Source: Paenibacillus sp. RC334 (GTDB lineage: Bacteria > Bacillota > Bacilli > Paenibacillales > Paenibacillaceae). Taken from it: 64,000 bases of DNA. This document shows, piece by piece, positions 26,851-36,625 of the stretch. Each line of letters opens with the position of its first letter. The stretch's first letter is position 1. The notes under the pieces are model-generated. The model was given only the letters and a program-made list of their open reading frames with translations. It was not told the origin of the DNA and did no database searches. The stretch lies in contig NZ_CP125370.1 in assembly GCF_030034735.1 (NCBI RefSeq), positions 1,612,001 to 1,676,000 of the forward strand, written 5' to 3'. The position numbers and the translations under genes are program-made.

Positions 26851-26996
26851 ATCATGAAGAAGTTATTTCAGGTGCTTGTCCATCATGGATATGTGAAAAG
26901 TCACAATGAATCCACTAATTTATAACATTTTCCAAAAATGCGCCGATAAATATGGTAATGTTAAATGGATGTAAACTATTTATTTGGAGGAACCTT

Positions 26997-28013
26997 ATGA
27001 TTGATGTAGCTGAAAGTAGATTAAAACAGATTCAATATATTGGAATCACGGATGATGATTTGGCTTTATTGCATCTCCATCAGGGTTTGTTCCAATCTAT
27101 TGTGGATGAGGTGGTGGATCGATTTTATGATCATGTGGAAAAGGTCCCGTATCTCATGTCGATTATCTCCAAATGGTCCAATATTGAACGCTTAAAGCAA
27201 ACACAACGAGATTACTGGCTTTCTCTGGCAGATGGGAAAATAGATGAACCATTTATAGAGCACCGTCTTTTTGTAGGTCAGGTGCATTCCCGCATTGGTC
27301 TGTCCTCGGATTATTATTTGGGCACATACATAACTTACTTGGACATTGCAGTAGATATTTTGAAGCATTCGGGGATCGACGATTGGTATCCGATTGTTCA
27401 CGCTCTTTCCAAAATGTTCAATCTGGACTCGCAGCTTGTGCTGGAAGCTTATCAGAAGAAGGAAAAGGAGCAAATTAACGAGCTGGCCGATGAGCAGACA
27501 CAAGTATTAACCGTCGTGTCCCGAATTGCTCAAAATTTGACCGGTATGATTGCTGAATTACGTGAAAATACAGGTAACATTGCAGATAGTGCACGTACAA
27601 CGGCCTCTTCGCAGGAACATACGGAAGAATTGGTACAGCAGTTGGGCGATGAGATCAAGCATATTGAGCAGATGAGCGGCACGATTCGCGAGCTGTCGGA
27701 TCAGACACACTTGCTGGGGCTGAATGCGGCGATTGAAGCAGCACATGCGCAGGAAGCAGGGCGCGGGTTTCAGATTGTGGCACAGGAAGTACGCAAGCTG
27801 GCATCCAATTCCAAGCAGGCGCAGGAGCAAATCCAGTGCAAGGTACTGGATATTGCCCATATGTTGAACAGTGTGCAATCCGAAACGGCTGCCACAACAG
27901 CCAGCGCCCGACAACAGGCCTCCAGTTCTGAGGAATTGGCTTCATTCACAAAGCTGATCGAAAATATGGTGAAAGAATTGGAAACGCTTCAACATCCCGG
28001 CGAAATGATGTAG
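26997..28013 (+). CDS. Globin-coupled sensor with short methyl-accepting signalling domain
   Basis: A 338-residue soluble protein. Residues 1-165 are a sensor globin; the proximal haem His is H97 in [11 protein letters not shown]. The rest is a chemoreceptor signalling hairpin with the conserved tip ([20 protein letters not shown], then [15 protein letters not shown]). HemAT of B. subtilis has about 430 residues; here the receptor arm is shortened, so methylation-helix length is reduced. It likely senses oxygen or another gas ligand and signals to CheA. GGAGGAACC precedes the ATG at 26997. It is a single gene. Confidence 0.9.
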   Translation: MIDVAESRLKQIQYIGITDDDLALLHLHQGLFQSIVDEVVDRFYDHVEKVPYLMSIISKWSNIERLKQTQRDYWLSLADGKIDEPFIEHRLFVGQVHSRIGLSSDYYLGTYITYLDIAVDILKHSGIDDWYPIVHALSKMFNLDSQLVLEAYQKKEKEQINELADEQTQVLTVVSRIAQNLTGMIAELRENTGNIADSARTTASSQEHTEELVQQLGDEIKHIEQMSGTIRELSDQTHLLGLNAAIEAAHAQEAGRGFQIVAQEVRKLASNSKQAQEQIQCKVLDIAHMLNSVQSETAATTASARQQASSSEELASFTKLIENMVKELETLQHPGEMM

Positions 28014-28033
28014 GTGTGAGAGGATAGAATTAG

Positions 28034-28162
28034 ATATCGATACGTTCTTTCTTTGAGCATGACGGGAAAATAACGCTCTCCCTCCGTGGCGGTCCAATCA
28101 ACGCAACCGAGGAAGAGCGTAATACTTATAAGGAAATGATTGATTTCTTCCATTCAGTATGA
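28034..28162 (+). pseudogene. Possible C-terminal gene fragment overlapping the nat 3' end
   Basis: A 42-codon frame after a TAG at 28031 reads EHDGKITLSLRGGPINATEE and continues with ERNTYKEMIDFFHSV to a TGA at 28160. The composition looks like real protein sequence, and no start codon or ribosome site precedes it. It overlaps the last 37 bases of nat on the other strand. A 12-base imperfect inverted repeat (28073-28084 and 28109-28120) lies within it. The family is not recognised; a chance frame of this length is possible. Confidence 0.3.
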
Positions 28163-28998
28163 GCCGCAAATACCCTTTTCCATAACTCGTCCCGTTCCTG
28201 GTGACTATAGTTAACAAGCCGCTCACCAAACACATCTGCCAACACTTCCAGCCACTGCGATTTATGATCCAGCTCTATTTTTTTCAATCCGTTCAGCCCG
28301 TGTTTTTTCCAAATGCAGCCTCTTAGTTCATTCGTCTCTAATGCTTGTCTTTGCCGAATCAGAAACAGGTTGAACCATGGAGAATCCGCTGAGCGGCTAT
28401 AGAAATGATGTTTTGGCATAAACTCTTCCAAATCCCGAACAACCGTAGGGTCATAATCAACGCCAACAAATGAAGCAAGCGAATCATGCTCTAACCGCCA
28501 GCCTTTTGCAACAATCCTGGACTCCGTAACCTTATATTGAAGAGGAGCTTGTTCATAAGTGCCCATCCGGAGTGGAACAGGCTCATATGGCATATCGCCT
28601 AAACCGACATCAACAATCCATACTTCATCTTCGTGCTGCTCATTTAGCAAGTTCACGGTTAACCCAAGATGAAATGAATTGATACGTGGCTCTGCCCCTA
28701 AAGGCTGAACCCCTGCACGATGCAGGCAGACCTTGTAGCCCAGTGAATGTAGTAGTGCGCTGAAGGCACCATTCAGATGAAAACAATAACCGCTTCTCCC
28801 CTGTAAAATAAGTTGAACTGATTCTTGAAAACCAATGTCCGCCGGCTTTCTTGCAAAAATGTCCACCGTTTGCCACGAAAGATGTTTCACATGGGCCTTA
28901 TGCAGCTCAAATAAATAGGATTGGGTAGGAGGCTGAATGTCTTGAATTCCGATCCTGTTTAGATAAGTCTTTATTTCTTCTTTTGTCATGATGTACAT
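28126..28998 (-). CDS. nat: Arylamine N-acetyltransferase
   Basis: A 290-residue enzyme that transfers acetyl from acetyl-CoA to arylamines or hydrazines. The catalytic triad is visible: Cys72 (GRSGYCFHLNG), His110 (NSFHLGL) and Asp130 (WIVDVGLGD). The N-terminus (YLNRIGI ... LFELHKAHVKHLSWQTVDI) is typical of the family. The start has GAGGTGA seven bases upstream. It is a single minus-strand gene, convergent with the globin sensor. Confidence 0.9.
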   Translation of the reverse strand: MYIMTKEEIKTYLNRIGIQDIQPPTQSYLFELHKAHVKHLSWQTVDIFARKPADIGFQESVQLILQGRSGYCFHLNGAFSALLHSLGYKVCLHRAGVQPLGAEPRINSFHLGLTVNLLNEQHEDEVWIVDVGLGDMPYEPVPLRMGTYEQAPLQYKVTESRIVAKGWRLEHDSLASFVGVDYDPTVVRDLEEFMPKHHFYSRSADSPWFNLFLIRQRQALETNELRGCIWKKHGLNGLKKIELDHKSQWLEVLADVFGERLVNYSHQERDELWKRVFAAHTEWKKSIISL

Positions 28999-29183
28999 GT
29001 GCAGTCACCTCTATTGTTAGTTTCTCAATTTTTCTTTTCGGAACAAATGATCCTTGAGTCATAGCATCATTGTAGAAGGGGGGCGTATTGATTACAATGC
29101 TATAAACTTTTGATTGTACCGGTACAATCAGCCAGTGGATTCGGTTCAGTGACATGTAGATTTACCAAAGATAGTTGTCAGAA

Positions 29184-29220
29184 TATAAAAAAAACAGACC
29201 GTTTCGCCGGGTCTGTTTTC
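29184..29220 (-). terminator. Intrinsic terminator of the CotS-like pair
   Basis: On the minus strand AAAACAGACC and GGTCTGTTTTTTTT form a 10-bp stem with a long T-run, 24 bases after the stop of the second kinase-like gene. Confidence 0.88.
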
Positions 29221-29243
29221 CTGTTTAGTTCCAAGCCGACAGA

Positions 29244-30140
29244 TTATAGCAGCGCTCTAAGTTCACGTCGGTATTTGTTTAACTGCACGAATGATGGAAT
29301 AACACGTTTGGCAGAACGGATGCCGCCTATTCTGATGTTGCGGACCACATGATAGGGAGAGATCAAAAGTGTGTGAAGCAAATGTAAATCATGGGCGCTT
29401 AACGGACGATATCGTTGATAGTAGTCGACCGCGCGCAGCATCTTGGTCCCGTTCCAAAGACAATTTCGATGAAGAAGATGGGACAAGTCTTTCATTCTTA
29501 CGTGCAGGGAGCAATTTTCAAAATCGATTAAATGAATCTTGAGCTGTCTGTCTTTAATCAGATTGGGATAATTGTAATCACCATGTATAAATGCGGCAGC
29601 TTTTTGCTCCGAGTCGATTGCTTCTCGAACTTTGGGCTGCTGTAGATGCTTCGACGCTTCTTCACAGAGAGCCACGAGATGTGCTGTGCCTTTGTAGGGA
29701 CTGAGGCGTTTTTTGTATCCAGCTATTTCATCACCCAAGCCTTCGTAACGTATTCTGGCTGCCGGAGCCTCGGTGACAGGAAAGCCTACGGCACTGGAGT
29801 GAAATTTGGCTAAGGTGGAAATTCCCTTTTTGAAATCTATTTTTTTTGTAAATTTTGGTCTTCCTCCATCAACCCAATTGGTTAATGTATACGAAATGCC
29901 TTCATGGATCATAAAAGCGGTTTGCTGCACTGTCGGATAGACCTTTTGGCTACGGGTAAACCCGCGCTCATCCAGGAAGGACAACACACGTGTAATAAAA
30001 CGAATTTCATCTTCTGGGAATTTGTAGGGCTTTAAACAATAGGTCATGCTGGCGGTCTCAATCTTGTGTATGTCCTTCTTTTGACGAGTACGTTGAATTT
30101 TGATTCCGTACATCTGCTCAACGTTCGATAAAATCGACAT
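29244..30140 (-). CDS. CotS-family spore coat kinase-like protein (second of pair)
   Basis: A 298-residue protein of the aminoglycoside-phosphotransferase fold. The catalytic loop AAFIHGDYNYPNLI and the metal-binding HLIDFENC are visible, so catalytic residues are kept. CotS, YutH and YsxE of B. subtilis belong to this group and are laid down in the spore coat. The ATG at 30140 follows AGTGAGGATC. It lies 18 bases after the first kinase-like gene and forms a two-gene operon with it. Confidence 0.82.
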   Translation of the reverse strand: MSILSNVEQMYGIKIQRTRQKKDIHKIETASMTYCLKPYKFPEDEIRFITRVLSFLDERGFTRSQKVYPTVQQTAFMIHEGISYTLTNWVDGGRPKFTKKIDFKKGISTLAKFHSSAVGFPVTEAPAARIRYEGLGDEIAGYKKRLSPYKGTAHLVALCEEASKHLQQPKVREAIDSEQKAAAFIHGDYNYPNLIKDRQLKIHLIDFENCSLHVRMKDLSHLLHRNCLWNGTKMLRAVDYYQRYRPLSAHDLHLLHTLLISPYHVVRNIRIGGIRSAKRVIPSFVQLNKYRRELRALL

Positions 30141-30158
30141 TTTGATCCTCACTTTCTT

Positions 30159-31166
30159 TTATGCATGCACCCATTCCTGCAAAATATGAATGATTTGTAA
30201 ACGAAGGGGCCACGATTGATCCCAATTGTCCAGGATCTCGCGGTTTCTTGAGCGATTCGGGTGTAGGGAGGCATGCCACGCTTCGCGTGGCAGTTTATAC
30301 AAGGCTGTAACCATTTTTCGTTCAGTTCGGCTTAGTGGTTTGCGTTTTTGGTATCCCTTCAGCAAGGATTGCACAAATTCAGGATTGAATTGGGTCGTAT
30401 TCATAAGGGTCTTTGCCAGATCTACATAGACTGAGCCGACCTTAACTCGATCCCAATCAATGATTTTGAGTTGACCATCATCTGAAATAATGACATTGGG
30501 GATCGTGATGTCGCCGTGTATTAAAGAGGGGGAACGGTTTTCCTTCTGAAGCAGCTTAACAATGGATGTGTCCTGCAAATCCTTCCATGCCCGCTTAGCT
30601 AAACGTTTGCAGTCTTTGCCGTGAGCGTTGTACCAGTTGCCGTATTCTTTGTCATGACGGCTGATTTGTGATATTTTTCTTTGAAAAAGATGGTCCTGGT
30701 TTTTCCATATCCGCAATTGCTGAAACGTAGGGGATTTCCCCCTTCCAATCCGATGCAAGCCAGTGGATGAGGCATGAAGCGTGGCAAGTGCCCACCCAAG
30801 CTTTTTAAAATCTTCAGCATTCTCCAATCCCCGTCCTTTGATCCACTGACTTACATAAAATGGCGTTCCTTGATGTAAAGTCCACAGCTTCCCTGAATGT
30901 GTTGGAAGCCACGCTGGCATGTAGCTATACTTTCTCCTTTTCAAAAGCCTGATCATGCTTGCAGCCTGCTCCATCTGTTGGATTGTATTTGAGCGGACCA
31001 TCCTAGTACGGCTAAAGGGCTTTAATGCATAAGTTCCCTTTTTCGTTTTCACCTGGATTACTGCATTTTTTCGGTACAGTGATGAGACCAAGCTTGATTT
31101 TAACGGGATCAGACCGAAACGACTGGTGATTTTGCGAATCTGTGCTTTGGTATAGGATTTCGTCAT
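30159..31166 (-). CDS. CotS-family spore coat kinase-like protein (first of pair)
   Basis: A 335-residue protein with the same APH-type kinase fold: N-lobe VIQVKTKKGTYALKPF, catalytic loop SLIHGDITIPNVII and the DxD-like KIIDWDRVKVG. It is rich in Arg and Lys, as often seen in coat proteins. It probably belongs to the CotS/YtaA group and is expressed in the mother cell; no promoter was assigned. The two tandem genes are only distantly similar, so the duplication is old. Confidence 0.82.
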   Translation of the reverse strand: MTKSYTKAQIRKITSRFGLIPLKSSLVSSLYRKNAVIQVKTKKGTYALKPFSRTRMVRSNTIQQMEQAASMIRLLKRRKYSYMPAWLPTHSGKLWTLHQGTPFYVSQWIKGRGLENAEDFKKLGWALATLHASSTGLHRIGRGKSPTFQQLRIWKNQDHLFQRKISQISRHDKEYGNWYNAHGKDCKRLAKRAWKDLQDTSIVKLLQKENRSPSLIHGDITIPNVIISDDGQLKIIDWDRVKVGSVYVDLAKTLMNTTQFNPEFVQSLLKGYQKRKPLSRTERKMVTALYKLPREAWHASLHPNRSRNREILDNWDQSWPLRLQIIHILQEWVHA

Positions 31167-31270
31167 AAGAACCTCACTTGACTTGTGATTATAGAAAAAG
31201 GTAATCCTTTGTTAGTTATCAGTCTATTCATGAGGAAGATGAAGGTGAGTTCAAATATTGCAAGAGCCAT

Positions 31271-31305
31271 AAAAAAAGGAGCAGCGAAAGTTCGCTACTC
31301 CTTTT
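31271..31305 (-). terminator. Intrinsic terminator of the PepSY/two-component operon
   Basis: AAAAGGAG-AGCGAA and TTCGCT-CTCCTTTTTTT on the minus strand pair with one internal mismatch; the T-run has seven bases. Confidence 0.8.
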
Positions 31306-31348
31306 GAGTTAACTCTGTATTTTGCAAGCTGGAATAGGGTCTGGATAT

Positions 31349-31912
31349 TTAATCATTACTATCATCGTAACGGTCATCATCATGATCATCGTCCGTATCC
31401 ACGATTTTTCCAGATGTCGCATGGATTTCGATGTCAACGGTTCCTTCGTTGGTGAGAATCTTCACGTCATAGATAAACTGTCCGTCTTCCTTGTCCAATT
31501 GGGTAGACAGAAGGGTACCGGGTACTGTCTTAAGAGCAATCTGTCCGGCCTGTTTTTCGGTTATGGTGATATTACTTGGCTTGTTTAGGGGCTTCTTGGC
31601 ATTCAAGTTATCATCCAACTTTGAATGGGACCGAAGGGTTTTTCCAGTATAAGCATCCACATCCACGTCCCAATCTTTATTACCCTGTTGAAGTTCCACC
31701 TCATAGTAGGCTTTTCCGGTTTTATGTTCCAGTTCTACATCTTCAACCTTAGCACCATTGCCCACAGCCTTTTTGGCGATATTGGCAGCGGCTGTCGCTC
31801 CAATGAGATTCGCAGGCTTGGCTGCCCAGACGGCATTCGCCGAAACACCTGCTACTGTAGCACCGAGCAAAACTGTTGCCGCCATGATTCCTAATGTATA
31901 GTTTTTTTTCAT
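31349..31912 (-). CDS. Secreted PepSY-domain protein
   Basis: A 187-residue protein with a signal peptide (about 1-30, ending near AVWA) and two PepSY domains: LIGATAAANIAKKAVGNGA ... YEVELQQGNKDWDVDVDAYTG and ITEKQAGQIALKTVPG ... VDIEIHATSGKIV. PepSY domains often inhibit proteases or act with two-component systems. The C-terminus is very acidic (DTDDDHDDD). It is last in an operon with a second PepSY gene, a kinase and a regulator, separated from the second PepSY gene by 121 bases. Confidence 0.85.
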   Translation of the reverse strand: MKKNYTLGIMAATVLLGATVAGVSANAVWAAKPANLIGATAAANIAKKAVGNGAKVEDVELEHKTGKAYYEVELQQGNKDWDVDVDAYTGKTLRSHSKLDDNLNAKKPLNKPSNITITEKQAGQIALKTVPGTLLSTQLDKEDGQFIYDVKILTNEGTVDIEIHATSGKIVDTDDDHDDDRYDDSND

Positions 31913-32033
31913 GTATAGTTCCTCCTTGTGATGTAAGCTTGAGTACAGCTTATCTATTGAAAATGAGAGGAACGTAATAAAATCATTAGAAAACGATGAG
32001 AGAAAATGAGCGATGATGAGAAGAGAGTCATTA

Positions 32034-32597
32034 TTAATCTTCGTTGTCCTGTTTTTCTTTTTCCCAAGTTACAGAATCAATAGAGCCTGATACCGCGTTG
32101 ACCTGCACCACGGCCTCACGCCCATCCTTCACATCAACCTCAACGAGATAATAAAGACTCTTTTCGTTACGATGAAGCTCAATATCATCTATGGTTCCTC
32201 CGTTCACCGCCTTTGCAGCAAGCTGGGCCGCTTCCTTTTCTGTGATGACGAGAGATACAGGATCAGGTTTAGGGGAGCTTGGGGTGTTTTTCTGGGGCTC
32301 CTGTGTCGTATCCGTATAAGCTTGTGTTCGTCGAATGGAGTCAATATGGCCGTTATAGGCGTTGACTTGTATTTCGTATTTTCCTTTGGGACGCTGCAGC
32401 ATGATCAGATAAGCATCATTCAATCGTTTGGATTCCAGCACCTCGCCGGGATATTGATGCAATACAGACTGGATGGCCGCTTTTTCCTCCAACGGTGAAG
32501 CTGATAGCGACTGTGCCCAAGGCGATTGCAGAAGGTAAAGTGTGATCAGTATAGCCGTCCCTGCCGCCCCAATCATCCACGCATAGATGGCTTTCAT
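32034..32597 (-). CDS. Membrane-anchored PepSY-domain protein
   Basis: A 187-residue protein with one N-terminal membrane segment (IGAAGTAILITLYLLQSPW) and two PepSY-type units (YLIMLQRPKGKYEIQVNAYNG and ITEKEAAQLAAKAVNGG ... AVVQVNAVSGSIDSVTWE). It lies 19 bases behind the sensor kinase gene. It may modulate that kinase from outside the membrane; this is inferred from the conserved pairing of PepSY proteins with such systems. Confidence 0.83.
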   Translation of the reverse strand: MKAIYAWMIGAAGTAILITLYLLQSPWAQSLSASPLEEKAAIQSVLHQYPGEVLESKRLNDAYLIMLQRPKGKYEIQVNAYNGHIDSIRRTQAYTDTTQEPQKNTPSSPKPDPVSLVITEKEAAQLAAKAVNGGTIDDIELHRNEKSLYYLVEVDVKDGREAVVQVNAVSGSIDSVTWEKEKQDNED

Positions 32598-32616
32598 CGT
32601 TATTCTCTCCTTTTGA

Positions 32617-33981
32617 TTAATCTGCGGGAACGGCGGGGAGGATGATCGTTGCTGTCGTTCCGCTTCCCTGAATACTTTCTAGCCCAATGTGAGCATGAAG
32701 GGCCTCTGCAATTCCTGTAGCCAGCGATAAGCCTAGTCCGGCTCCACCTTCTTCGCGGCTTCTGGCTTCATCCACACGATAGAAGCGGTCAAATACTTTA
32801 GATAGCTTGTCCTGCGGAATTCCAATCCCTTGGTCTGTGATTCTGATACAAGGTTGAGCCATCTCACCCGTGGTTCCAATAGTTAGGCGTATCGACTCGT
32901 CACTGTATTTACGTGCATTATCCAAAAAGATAAACAGTAGCTGTTTCAGCTTATTTTCATCGCTGTAGCCCATACAGTCCGCCTGCACGTCCAGTTGCAC
33001 TTCCCGGGCAAAAGCATTTTCAAATGTGACCTTCAACTCTGTCACGATTTTGCTCAGGCGAACCGGCTCCAACACGATATTCCATTGCTCCTCGTTTCTC
33101 GCCAAAAGAAGAAGCTGCTCTGCCATTTCCTTCATTCGTATCGCTTCGGAATGGATGGCTTCAACGGACTCGGCGAAAATCTTGGGATGCTGCAGTCCCC
33201 GGCGTTTGAGCAGGCTAGCATAGCTTTCAATAATGGTGAGGGGTGTTTTCAGTTCATGGGATGCATTGGAAACAAACTGTTCTTGCCGGACAAAGTTGCG
33301 CTCCAGCAATTCAATCATGTCGTTAAACGTTTCTCCCATTTCTACCAGTTCGTCGCGTGATGAGGAGTTGAGCGGAAGGCGCTTAAATTTCCCGCTACGT
33401 TGAATCTCTCTCATCGTGCTGATCATAGATGTGATTGGACGTGTAATGAATCTGCCGAGCAATCTTCCCGAGATCACGACAGGAATGAGTGCAATCCCTG
33501 TGACAGCTATAAGTACGATTCTGAGTACCTGTAGCGTCTGCATCGTTGGTTGCAGACTTTCGGTTATCTGAAGATTGACGACCTCTCCATCGCTCCAGAT
33601 CATGGGAACCGATACAAGAATGTAACGGTTGTTTTCATGGGTAATCACGCGTACTTGTCGTGTCTCATCATAAACAGCCTTCATCAAACTGAGAGATTGC
33701 TCCGAAGAAGAGGTGATCGGGGAAAGAAAATCGCCCTCCGGTTTCATTAGCCGAAGCATACCGTCTGGTGGCACATAGGCTCGAAGAAGATCCCCTGCGA
33801 CTACCGATGCGGGGGCGCGCTGAATGCCGCGAATCATGTTGTCCGCTGCGGCTTCTACCTGATCTTTGCGGCTGTCTATCGAAAGGTGGCTGAACAGGAA
33901 ATAGACCGAAAAGTTAATGGCCACAAGTAAAATCGCGAGTAATAACGAGGTGTACATATGGATCTTGTTTTGCAGCTTCAT
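32617..33981 (-). CDS. Membrane sensor histidine kinase of the PepSY operon
   Basis: A 454-residue kinase with two membrane segments (about 10-32 and 150-175), an extracellular sensor between them, HAMP, the phosphorylation helix (FVSNASHELKTPLTIIESY) and an ATPase domain (FLDNARKYSD, ITDQGIGIPQDKL, FDRFYRVDEARSREEGGAGLGLSL). Its start overlaps the regulator's stop by four bases (ATGA). Confidence 0.92.
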   Translation of the reverse strand: MKLQNKIHMYTSLLLAILLVAINFSVYFLFSHLSIDSRKDQVEAAADNMIRGIQRAPASVVAGDLLRAYVPPDGMLRLMKPEGDFLSPITSSSEQSLSLMKAVYDETRQVRVITHENNRYILVSVPMIWSDGEVVNLQITESLQPTMQTLQVLRIVLIAVTGIALIPVVISGRLLGRFITRPITSMISTMREIQRSGKFKRLPLNSSSRDELVEMGETFNDMIELLERNFVRQEQFVSNASHELKTPLTIIESYASLLKRRGLQHPKIFAESVEAIHSEAIRMKEMAEQLLLLARNEEQWNIVLEPVRLSKIVTELKVTFENAFAREVQLDVQADCMGYSDENKLKQLLFIFLDNARKYSDESIRLTIGTTGEMAQPCIRITDQGIGIPQDKLSKVFDRFYRVDEARSREEGGAGLGLSLATGIAEALHAHIGLESIQGSGTTATIILPAVPAD

Positions 33982-34679
33982 AACGATTCCTTCAGCACAT
34001 AGCCAATTCCGCGTACGGTATGAATCAGCTCAGGGAGCTGGCGCGTGGGGTCAATTTTATTGCGCACGTATCGGATATACACGTCCACTACGTTGGTATC
34101 GCCGTAATAATCAATACCCCATACATTCTCCAGTAATTGTTCTCGGCTAAGCACCTGCCGCTGATGTCTCAGCAAATGAACGAGCAAGTCAAACTCTCGT
34201 GGCGTAAGCTCAATGCTGTGCTCACCGCGAAGAACTTCACGGGTACCTTCATGGAGGCGTAAATCCCCGGCATGAAGCCATGCATCTTCCACTTCGGGAA
34301 CGGCTTCTTTCGTTGCACCTACCCTAAGCGCGGCGCGGACACGTGCAAGCAGCTCTTCGATCACAAAGGGCTTGGTAATATAATCGTTAGCTCCCAGATC
34401 GAGCCCCTCGACCTTATCTGCAATAGAACTTTTGGCCGTCAGTAAAATGACAGGAATGCTCGCATCATCTTTACGAATCCGCCGCAGTAGTTCGATGCCA
34501 CTGAGGCCGGGAATCATAATATCCAGCAGGACCAGATCCCAATGACCTTTGCAATATGTCTCCAGTCCGTCAATTCCGTTTTTTTCTTTGCATACTTGAT
34601 ATCCTTCAAACTCAAGCTCGATCTCCAGAAGCCGGGCAATTTTCTCTTCGTCTTCCACGATCAGAATGGATTGGTTCAT
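33978..34679 (-). CDS. OmpR-family response regulator of the PepSY operon
   Basis: A 233-residue protein with a receiver (EDEEKIARLLEIELEFEGY, phospho-acceptor in LVLLDIMIPGLSG, Lys in NDYITKPF) and a winged helix (ELTPREFDLLVHLLRHQRQVLSREQLLENVWG, YIRYVRNKID, HTVRGIGYVL). First gene of a four-gene operon (regulator, kinase, two PepSY proteins). AGGAGGGC precedes the ATG. Confidence 0.92.
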   Translation of the reverse strand: MNQSILIVEDEEKIARLLEIELEFEGYQVCKEKNGIDGLETYCKGHWDLVLLDIMIPGLSGIELLRRIRKDDASIPVILLTAKSSIADKVEGLDLGANDYITKPFVIEELLARVRAALRVGATKEAVPEVEDAWLHAGDLRLHEGTREVLRGEHSIELTPREFDLLVHLLRHQRQVLSREQLLENVWGIDYYGDTNVVDVYIRYVRNKIDPTRQLPELIHTVRGIGYVLKESL

Positions 34680-34786
34680 TGTGATGCCCTCCTGTAGGCG
34701 AATAGCCGATACGGAAGTATTTTAGCATAAGCGGTCGAGTAAGACACGCTTAAGCAGCACAGGATTTGTAAGTATATACTAGATAA

Positions 34787-34820
<34 letters not shown>

Positions 34821-35055
34821 TTATTTTTATACCAAGGATTGAGCGAATTTTCTTGTGTTATATTTCTTTACATTGAAAAGGGATAAAATGTCATGATAGC
34901 GCTATATATATCGTCTTTTATCCTGTATGCACAATAAATAAGCCTTTGTTTTGGTCAGGACGAACATTGTTTATGGAAGGAAAGTTGCAGTAACATAAGT
35001 TAAACCTATTCAATAGAGGACGAAATACATCATGTCTAAGCCACAGGAGGGTCAT

Positions 35056-36624
35056 ATGGAAAACGAAAAAGAAAAACGCCACCCGAAAACGTTTGAGCCT
35101 TTTGCATTTATTCTCATTGTGGCTACAAGTGTTCTGGGAGCTATTATCGGAATGCAGATCGTAACCAGTCTGGGGGTGACCCCAAATACGGCCATCATCG
35201 GAGCGTTAATCGCGATGCTGATTGCACGTATCCCGTTTAACTGGTTTTTACGTTATAAATCGGTACATCGTCAAAATCTGGTCCAGACGGCGATTTCCTC
35301 GGCTACCTTCGGGGCGGCCAATAGCCTGCTGATTCCGATTGGAATTCCATATCTCATGGGAACCCCTGATTTGGTCGTACCCATGCTGCTGGGGGCGGCG
35401 TTGGCTATGTTCGCAGATGCAACGATACTGTACAAAATTTTTGATTCCAGACTGTTCCCCGCCTCGGGTACATGGGCTCCGGGTGTTGCGACAGCGGAAT
35501 CCATCAGAGCCGGGGACAAGGGCGGCAAGCGTGCCGGATTGCTGGGTGTCGGCGCACTGATCGGGGTAGTCGGCTCTTATCTCAGCATTCCGATGTCTGC
35601 CTTTGGTGTGGCTTTTATCGGTAATATTTGGGCCTTGGGCATGTTTGGTGTCGGCTTATTGATTCGCCAGTATTCCATGCCGCTATTTCAGATTGATGTA
35701 AATGCGCTATACATTGCGCATGGAGTGATGATCGGGGCGGGCATTGTGGCGCTGATTCAGGCTGCTGTACTCGTATTCGGCCGTTCCGGCAAGAAAAAGG
35801 ATAGTACCGCCGCGCTTTCGGATAAAGCTTCAAATGAAGCATCCGGCACGAGTAGCATTGTCGTGGATGGGGCTCCCGTGCAAGCCTCTTCGCAGGATGA
35901 AGAATACACCCGTCCGATTGCAGAGGCTCGTCGTACGCTTGGACTCGGGTTCATCGCGTATCTGGCGATTTCCCTGCTGATCGCCATCATCGGTGGACTG
36001 GTAACGCACATGTCCGTAGGCATGCTGATCGGCTTTATCGTGTTTGCAGCCTTTGCCGCGTTCGTGCATGAAATTATCGTCGGCATTGCCGCCATGCATT
36101 CCGGGTGGTTCCCCGCCTTTGCGGATATGGGCTTTGATTTGAAAACAGGCTATATCCTGCGTGGCAACGGTAAGGATAAGGAGCTGGAACGGGAAGGTCG
36201 AAAGCAACAGTATATAACGGCTCTGATCGCCTTCGCTGTTGCACTGGTGACTGTAGCTCTGGCTTATCCGAGTTATTTTGCGCAAAATCTGGTGCCACCG
36301 ATTGATAAAGTATATGTATCCACCATTCAGGCCGGAGCTACACCGGGTGTGGCAAGCCAGCTCTTGCTGTGGGCGATACCGGGAGCGATTCTCCAACTCA
36401 TAGGTGGCTCCAAGCGCCAACTGGGTGTTATGTTCGCGACAGGGCTACTGATTGCGACAGCGAATGCGTGTTGGGCTGTTCTGGCCGGCATCGCAATTCG
36501 CTTCCTCGTAACCCGTTTCGCAAAAAAAGAGGTCGTTTCTTCCATGACGATTCTGGCCGCAGGTTTTATCGCAGGGGATGCGCTGTACAACTTCTTTAAT
36601 TCCGTATTTAAACTAAAAAAGTGA
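35056..36624 (+). CDS. OPT-family oligopeptide transporter
   Basis: A 522-residue integral membrane protein with about 13-14 segments, of the OPT superfamily, which takes up oligopeptides or metal chelates with protons. Family marks are the TSLGVTPNTAIIGALIAMLIAR-like start (LGVTPNTAIIGALIAMLI), SATFGAANSLLIPIGIPYL and TPGVASQLLLWAIPGA. A long polar loop (KKKDSTAALSDKASNEASG) splits the two halves. ATG at 35056 is favoured by AGGAGGG five bases upstream; an in-frame ATG at 35032 is possible. It opens a six-gene run probably devoted to uptake and breakdown of one compound. Confidence 0.85.
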   Translation: MENEKEKRHPKTFEPFAFILIVATSVLGAIIGMQIVTSLGVTPNTAIIGALIAMLIARIPFNWFLRYKSVHRQNLVQTAISSATFGAANSLLIPIGIPYLMGTPDLVVPMLLGAALAMFADATILYKIFDSRLFPASGTWAPGVATAESIRAGDKGGKRAGLLGVGALIGVVGSYLSIPMSAFGVAFIGNIWALGMFGVGLLIRQYSMPLFQIDVNALYIAHGVMIGAGIVALIQAAVLVFGRSGKKKDSTAALSDKASNEASGTSSIVVDGAPVQASSQDEEYTRPIAEARRTLGLGFIAYLAISLLIAIIGGLVTHMSVGMLIGFIVFAAFAAFVHEIIVGIAAMHSGWFPAFADMGFDLKTGYILRGNGKDKELEREGRKQQYITALIAFAVALVTVALAYPSYFAQNLVPPIDKVYVSTIQAGATPGVASQLLLWAIPGAILQLIGGSKRQLGVMFATGLLIATANACWAVLAGIAIRFLVTRFAKKEVVSSMTILAAGFIAGDALYNFFNSVFKLKK

Positions 36625-36625
36625 G

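Noticed and set aside
35830..36420. 196-codon frame antisense to the OPT transporter
   Set aside because: Overlaps the transporter core; no motif and no ribosome site.
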